NCBI RefSeq assembly: GCF_014356525.2
Contig: NC_052507.1
Coordinates: 49,825,952-49,889,951, forward strand
Source of the DNA: Nilaparvata lugens
Lineage: Eukaryota > Arthropoda > Insecta > Hemiptera > Delphacidae
DNA: 64,000 bases
Reading direction: 5' to 3'
The notes under the pieces were generated by a model. It was not told the origin of the DNA. It was given only the letters and a program-made list of their open reading frames with translations, and did no database searches. Each line of letters begins with the position of its first letter. Position 1 is the stretch's first letter. The translations under genes and the position numbers were made by a program. This document shows positions 57,541-64,000 of the stretch, in pieces.

Positions 57541-59325
57541 GCTGAGCTCTGCTCACTAGGCGAATTTGCACAGTAACCAGAAAAGGGAATAGGCTGCGGC
57601 CCCCATCTCTGGAAGTGGTCTGCTTAACACAGGGCAGGTGGAGCTGTGCAGTCGAGACTGGGATCAAGGCTTTGTCCTCCTTCTCTGGAAGTAGTCTCCC
57701 TACCCTTCCATGTATACCTCGGGACCAACCAAGGATGGTTGAATCTACTTGGTTAGATTAATGTATGGGCAAACATCCACTCCTGGAAGTAGCTGATGAA
57801 CATTTGGCAATAAGTGAAATTGGTTCCCTTTGTCGGTTCATCATGAAACGGCAAGTCTCTCGAACCCTGTGTACATCTCTGCTCCTCTGATTGCAAATAT
57901 TTCGAATGTATAGCCATCTATGTTATGTTTTGAATCTGTGACTGTCTGGATGCTAAGGCGACATCTGGGCTAAATCTGTGATGGGGAGGGGTCTCTTTGC
58001 CAGAGAGAGATCCCCTCAACTACATGCAGTTTGTGTGCTGGGTCAGAGTCTTGGTGGTAGCTTCCGAGGCGGTTGAGCCACATCTGGGGTTCCTTAGCTG
58101 AGGAGACCTCGATCCTTGACTCTGGCTCAAGCTATATGTTTCTGACAAGATGCTGCTTGGCCTGTTGGAGGGCACAGGCTCTCTTTGAGTGGTTCTGTGG
58201 CCAAAGACTTGTTAAGCGGTCTTGCCATTGACAAGAGTGCGTCGAGCCAGTCTCCTTGGTGAATGGCGTCCGAGGCAGGTTGAGCCCCATGATGGGGTTC
58301 TTCCACCGAGGAGACCCGAAGTAGCCGGGTGAAGGCTGGCTCGCATATATATATGTTCTGACAAAGGGGCGGTTCAGCCCTCTGGAAGCGGCAGGGGTTC
58401 CTTTCAGGTGGTCCTGTCGTGGAAGGTTTGCTGGTCAGTCCGGCCAAGAACTGACATTCGTGTGTGCAGCATTGGCCTTCAGCAGTGTTGTGTCCGAGGC
58501 CGGTGAGCCCAATAAGGGGTTCCCGTGCTGAGGAGACCGGCTGTTGGGGGTTGGCAAAGCCTATATATGTCTTAGTGTAGTACATCAACGCTCGTGCTAA
58601 GCAAAGTGTTCCCAAGCGTGCAGGGGCATGGTCACTGAAGCAAGGGCAGGTAGGGATGCCCTCAATGCGTGGTAGGTTGGGTTATCGAGGTAAGCCTGGC
58701 GTGTCTGTGGTATGGGGAGAATATGTTAAATAGTACCCAAGCCTGGCACCGAGCAGCTTTTCCAGGCCCAGTGGTTGGAATAACAATATCCAGCGTGCCT
58801 TCTTGGGGCCCCCGCTGGACGTGGCTCATTACTCCCCTAAAAAGGAGTACTTGAGCCTAGACTAAATTGCCTAGATCCGATCACAATCGAACGCATAATT
58901 CCCAGTGTGGTGGCTAGCTAGATCAGTGGATAAAAATTGATGATGGTCTTACGCAGGCGAAACTCATTGGTGAACCAGTCCTGTGTAACTCCCCATGTCT
59001 TCTCCAAGAGGGAGATAGGAAGGGCTGTGGAATGTGTCCAATGCGACAGTCATATGTCAGTCTTGGATTCGGTGCAAATCTGGGCGAGAGTGGCACGTGA
59101 TCCTGGGAGGCGATGAGGTCTGCCTGGTGGGCCTCATGGCCCATTCCTGTCTGTTGACTCTGGGAGAGGGCGAGATAATACCATCAGCCAAGCGTGCCAG
59201 GTGCAGCTCTCGTGCCCTATAGAAGACTTACTTGGCATCCAGTGTGTCAGTAATCAGGCAAGCTTAATGACGAGCTTTGAGTCACAAATCTTTTTGTGAC
59301 TCTGCAATAAGGGGGTTATATATGT
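57541..59325 (+). other. GC-rich 3' region of the R1-like LINE
   Basis: About 1.8 kb with the same composition as the RT and no credible ORF. It includes the three-unit tandem repeat at 58040-58620 and a perfect 10-bp hairpin at 59279-59302 (GAGTCACAAA / TTTGTGACTC). The solo LTR inserted at its end, and similar sequence continues for about 100 bp beyond 61773. Confidence 0.55.
58040..58620 (+). repeat. Three diverged tandem units in LINE 3' region
   Basis: TCCGAGGC followed by GTTGAGCC, GGGGTTC and GAGGAGACC recurs at 58063, 58269 and 58492, spacing 206 and 223 bp. Each is followed by a TATATRT...TCTGACAA-like segment and a GGTTC-rich segment. Units are well diverged. Confidence 0.8.
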
Positions 59326-61773
59326 TGTGGTGCTCTTCCTGGGGGGATTACTATCGCCTCCAAGGATAGGACGACACAAGTATAATGAATCTTGCACTGA
59401 GTCACCAGTATTGAGGTTAGAAATTTTGAAGATGTGTGCGTGGACGCTGAGTGATTACCAGACTGATTGAGTCACTACAAGATTCGATACAATCGTCTGA
59501 ATCGCGGGAGGCATAAACACTCACTCACCCTTGATTCTTCTTATGACAGATTGTATAATGATACAAATTTTTAAAAGTAGTGTAGCGGTTGCTAAACACT
59601 GAATACGGATATCTTAAAACTATTCCCTGTGATGGAACAGCATACAAAATCATACAGGTCAAGCAAAAATCCTGATGTAGATAATTTACGGGACTGCGTC
59701 TCTAATAAGTTCCAAAGGATTAAGATAGGGTACTAGGACCAGATATTGTTCGGAATATATTCCGAGAACAGAGTCTTGTTGGGTCTTATGCTCTATTGTA
59801 GGAAATTATATGATCTCCAGCTGCATCTGCTATATAGTCGATGAATTCGCTCCTAAGTCAAAGTTGGTAACAGATAAAAGCTGATATATGAGCAGGTAAG
59901 GACAGAGAATAGATAATCCCGATCTGACCCCACACACTACATCCACTTAGATCAGTTCCAATATCCAGGTTGATCCAATTATTTCAATGATCATACTTGA
60001 TCGGTTCTTGATAATATAGAACGTGTCAGACACAATAATTGACAGGCTCAAGAAATAATCGAACTCAGAAGACGAATTGATAGAGTAGAAATATAATATA
60101 ATAAAATATATAATTTGACAGTGCAGATATGAAGCTTGAATTACAGATTGAGAATAGTTTAACATTAATAAAATGATCAGAAGTTTGCTTGTGCTCGCAT
60201 GATACCATGCATGATTCAACAGAATTTTATAATTGATAAATCAAACAGTTTTTTGAAAAAATAGTGAAAACAAATTATAAAAGATTTTAAAAATTACTCG
60301 GATCGTGGTTCTGGTAGCAGAGGATAGTTAATCACCCACAAGTTCTTATAAATTCTATATCAGATGAAACCTAGGATCTTAATAATTATAAGCGCTTGTC
60401 GGCATGGCTATTACTTCAACGAAGAAAAATTTTATATTTTCTGCACTGTTATTTCTTTCGAAGCGAAGATTGGGGCTGCAAAATTTAAAACTCACGTGAA
60501 TCCTCTTGGCGGTCGTGGTTCCTTTAGATCAAATTTGTTTGATCGGTGGCCGGTCCAGGCTTCGGTCTCAGCACGTGTGCAATTCTAATTAAATATCTCC
60601 TCCACCAAAATAAATTAGGGGATAAATAAATTAGAGTTTCTAGAATTATCGATTGATGAAATAAATTCACAAATAATAGATAAATTAGCCCAAAATACTG
60701 GCTCACAGATAAAATATACAAAAATCGAACAAAACTTCACTAATGGGTCTTTGGTAACTTTCAACAAGGTCTTAACGGTGAGGATTTTGAAAGGGAAGTG
60801 AAGTGTCTTCTTCTAAACCTTGGGCTAGAACCTTTTCTCTGAGAATCTCTGTGTAATTAATTCACATGAAAATTTGCTATTGGCACAATGATTATGACGT
60901 AGGCATGACGTCAGTGGCAAGCAGTAAAATAAAATTCTTTTAATTACAATAATAACTTAATTTGTATAGTTTTTTAAACTGCTTAATTCTCTAGATACAG
61001 TTCCTCTATACAGTGTACATGCACTAGCATATATGATAAGGCAGGTTTGCTGTCACAGATCAACATATGATGTTTTCAAACGATCATCCCTTTTGGTGCT
61101 ATTTCTATGGCATATGATTGGCTTAGACTTGCCAAAGAGATTCATTCACCATGTGACTCAGTTGAATCAATAATTTATAATTTAATATTTCTATACAATT
61201 ATTATTATGTTCGAAACTGTTATAATTAATTTTTGCTGCTCTTATCAGTAATACAATATTCATGCTATGACCTAGTTCGTTACAATAACATTTGACATTT
61301 TAATATAATTTCGTGAATAATAAATAGATTTTAACAATAATACATACATTTTATTTTTTCATTTGAAATTCTTGGTCCTTTATTATTAGTTCTTAATTTT
61401 AGAAATAATATTATAGCTTGCATGATTACTTGGCATGACATTTATAGTGTAATGAGTCAGTCAGCTGTGTCTGAGCTGCTACAAAAACATCCGATCAATA
61501 GTAAACAAAAGTGTAACCTCCAAAAGTTCAATGAGTAATTCATAAATGACTTGTACTCAATTTGCAAAATAATTATAATTTTATTAAATAGTTCTCTGGA
61601 AAAAATGTGTAGTACAGAACGGTACTCTTATCTTATACTCAGCTGTTGATAAGGAAGCCTTATCGCTCGGGTGCTAACCATTCGTTTGGCAGATCTTTCA
61701 TTCTATAAGGGTAATTCCAATTTTCCTAGCTAATTCTCTCCTTTTATGAGATTTACTCAAAAAATTCATCACA
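59326..61773 (-). mobile_element. Solo LTR of the gypsy family
   Basis: 2448 bp, aligned over its full length with the long LTR at 13703-16275, including the central block missing at 4199-5922. Ends TGTGGTGC and ATCACA. ATGT flanks both sides (59322-59325 and 61774-61777), a clean 4-bp target duplication. No internal region, so it arose by LTR-LTR recombination. It is more diverged from the other two than they are from each other. Confidence 0.92.
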
Positions 61774-62264
61774 ATGTCTACAAGACATAGGAAAACCCTC
61801 CTGGTCTGTTTAGCTGGCTTGCCAGTACCGAACCCCAACACCCGAAAAGCGTGGTCCATAGCCATGATACGATTTTACGTCATTAGACTCAACATCCAAT
61901 ATATGCTTATCAATTCAAGAAACAGATTCCGTGTACATTTCTCACATGCTTAGCTAAATAGATTATATTCTATATAAAATTTATATAATATCGCTATCTG
62001 ATTCTGTTATAAGTTCAAGTTTCGCGGCGACTGCCGACTACATTCTTATTGGTGGAACAAAATCTCAGCTGATTCTTGTATCGAATGTGAGTGGCACTGG
62101 CATATGCCTGCTGAATGAATGTTGTTAATGACATAGTTTTTTTCTTGTATTTTCAAAAGTTAGATTTTTCTTTTATGTTATAGATAAGATGCAAATAAAT
62201 GTTTTGAATAATTCTATGATAATACCTCCCCCATAAATATAATTATCCTTGTAATATGTACTCA

Positions 62265-62347
62265 TGATACATTTCTCATGATTCTGCAAAGCAGATGATT
62301 GCAAGATGATACATTTCTCAATGATTCTGCAAAGCAGATGATTGCAA
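62265..62347 (+). repeat. 41-bp tandem duplication
   Basis: TGATACATTTCTCATGATTC and the following bases to GATTGCAAG occur twice in a row with one or two differences. Confidence 0.9.
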
Positions 62348-62812
62348 GTGGCAGTGGCTATGACATCACGTCATTATGACCTATAGGCCTAACTGATTTT
62401 TTTTTAAATTTACAAGAAGCGTTATGTTCTGCCAATGTATGAATGGCTTTGAAAAATTTAATTATGAGTTACCCAATTAATTATAGTTGTTATCTATGCT
62501 TCATTATCGATCATCTTATCAGTATTCTATAGTTGTTGACTTGTTAGGTTTCTATCATCTTAGTAGCCTAACCTCTAAATTCGCCTTAGCTTTCAATAGC
62601 AATGTTTATTAGTGGTATGATAGAATTCAACATGACAAATTCTAGAAGCATAAACTGATTTCGCTTACACATATATAGGTTAATACGAGTACTAATGCGA
62701 ACAGATGATTTTGGTTAAAGTATCAATAAAAGTAACATTTTTTGTTGGTAACATTCTATGGTTTGAAATTGATAATTCGAAGTAGAACTATTCATCTTAC
62801 CAATGATCCTAT

Positions 62813-62869
62813 CCAATTGAAATACTTGAAAAAATAGCCTCCCAATTGAAATACTTGAAAAAATAGCCT
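62813..62869 (+). repeat. 29-bp tandem duplication
   Basis: CCAATTGAAATACTTGAAAA and the next eight bases (AAATAGCC T) occur twice with no visible change. Confidence 0.9.
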
Positions 62870-63436
62870 TTGAAACAGCTAATTACAGAGTATTGATGCT
62901 TACTTAGGAATGTTCCATTCTAAGGAAAATCAATTGGTGGAGAAAAAAAGATTTTAATCAAGTGAAAACATCAATAATTTATATCATGAGGTAGGGGTGT
63001 AACAACGATGAAAACACAGCCAGAACAAATTGCGTTATGGTTAGTTAGTTGTTGGTAAGTCCGCAATACACGAAGCAGCAGCACTGTCTCCCAGACATAA
63101 ACCAGTCTCATCAACCACCAATCCAATTAACGGACTGGGCCACGTCGCAGCTGAACACTCTGTCTTGGCCAATTGCGAAAAGAGAGAAGAAAAGTAAAAC
63201 GAGGGAAGAACAAAATAATGGGATGAAAAAGGATAAGGATACTAAGATGAATGTGTTTGTGGAGCGGGAACAGAAGGAAGTCGGTAAAATACGGAAATAA
63301 GTACAAGAAGACAATGTAACGTAGGAGGAATAAGGATAAATCCAGATCAAAAGGGGAGAATGGAGTTGGACCTTGAGAATGGATGAGAGGTGGAGTGGAA
63401 GGAAATGAAATGAATTAGTCGAAAGGGAGAAAAAGA

Positions 63437-63814
63437 ATTAGAAGAAGAAGAAGAAGAAGAAGAAGAAGAAGAAGAAGAAGAAGAGAAGAAGAAGAAGAAG
63501 AAGAAGAAGAAGAAGAAGAGAAGAAGAAGAAGAAGAAGAAGAAGAGAAGAGAAGAAGAAGAAGAAGAAGAAGAAGAAGAAGAAGAAGAAGAAGAAGAAGA
63601 AGAAGAAGAAGAAGAAGACGAAGAAGAAGAAGAAGAAGAAGAAGAAGAAGAAGAATAAGAAGAAGAAGAAGAGAGAAGAAGAAGAAGAGAAGAAGAAGAA
63701 GAGAAGAAGAAGAAGAGAGAAGAAGAAGAAGAAAGAAGAAGAAGAGAGAAGAAGAAGAAGAATAAGAAGAAGAAGAAGAATAAGAAGAAGAAGAAGAATA
63801 AGAAGAAGAAGAAG
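63437..63814 (+). repeat. (AAG)n microsatellite
   Basis: About 378 bp of GAA repeats with scattered GAGA interruptions. The long Ser/Leu/Phe frames on the minus strand are artefacts of it. Confidence 0.97.
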
Positions 63815-64000
63815 ACAAAAAAACGGAGGCTTCAGGCCCATCATGCAAGTAGATGAAGTAGTATCAGTGTGGAGAGGAAATAACAAAGAAAAAAAGACAG
63901 AGCAGCAAGAAGGTAGGATGGAATAAGATTGAGGGGAATTGAACAGTAGTTAAAACATAAATTGAAATAAAAGGATGAAGAGACCTAAAAAAGTAAGTGA
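63815..64000. other. Purine-rich flank of the microsatellite
   Basis: No gene seen. A-rich to the window end. Confidence 0.5.

Larger units (their letters stand above)
61778..63436. other. Mostly unrecognised DNA with two fresh tandem duplications
   Basis: The first about 100 bp is GC-rich and continues the LINE 3' region. Then AT-rich DNA with duplications at 62265-62347 and 62813-62869. A plus frame at 63049-63300 is not recognisable. Confidence 0.5.

Noticed and set aside
57541..59222. Frames such as 58127-58615 (162 aa, minus)
   Set aside because: They lie in the GC-rich non-coding 3' region of the LINE and cross its tandem units; no domain.
63347..63886. 179-aa and 136-aa Ser/Leu/Phe frames
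   Set aside because: Translations of the (AAG)n microsatellite; not genes.

Overview
This is eukaryotic DNA, almost certainly from an insect and probably a hemipteran such as a planthopper. That reading is an inference from AT-rich, repeat-packed non-coding DNA, insect-style LINEs, Helitron-like elements and long microsatellites. I found no complete host gene, rRNA, tRNA or CRISPR array. Nearly everything recognisable is a transposable element (TE) or its debris, plus satellites and one 100-N assembly gap (55515-55614).

Layout. 1-1748: minus-strand RTE-type LINE, broken and running off the left edge. 2431-4110: old dispersed repeat, with a diverged copy at 38385-40120. 4199-16275: one full-length Ty3/gypsy retrotransposon on the minus strand, with two LTRs, primer site, polypurine tract, gag, protease, RT, RNase H, integrase and a 4-bp target duplication; pol is broken, and gag and pol share a frame across a single UGA-CUA. 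A solo LTR of the same family lies at 59326-61773. 16276-25500: a TE graveyard with an RTE endonuclease scrap, two Helitron-like families, a three-level nested insertion (17926-20394) and a TA-flanked 2.2-kb non-coding element (21672-23876). 26830-27493 and 34745-35922: two terminal-inverted-repeat elements. 32144-34744: unrecognised moderately GC-rich DNA with internal tandem repeats. 52667-53461: LINE ORF1 debris with an FP-type domain. 53462-55514: a 124-bp satellite. 55617-57540: R1-like LINE reverse transcriptase, followed by a GC-rich 3' region with three tandem units. 63437-63814: long (AAG)n.

The most unusual locus is 40437-43935 on the minus strand. In order it reads: a LINE ORF1 with three zinc knuckles; a separate reading frame with the full motif set of an alphavirus-like superfamily 1 (SF1) RNA helicase; then the N-terminal apurinic-type endonuclease of a LINE ORF. 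The helicase stop codon overlaps the endonuclease start by 8 nt (ATGAGTGA). This suggests a LINE that carried a virus-type helicase as its own middle cistron, rather than a chance viral insertion. All three frames are now damaged, and no reverse transcriptase remains downstream. A related endonuclease fragment lies head to head at 44370-45190.
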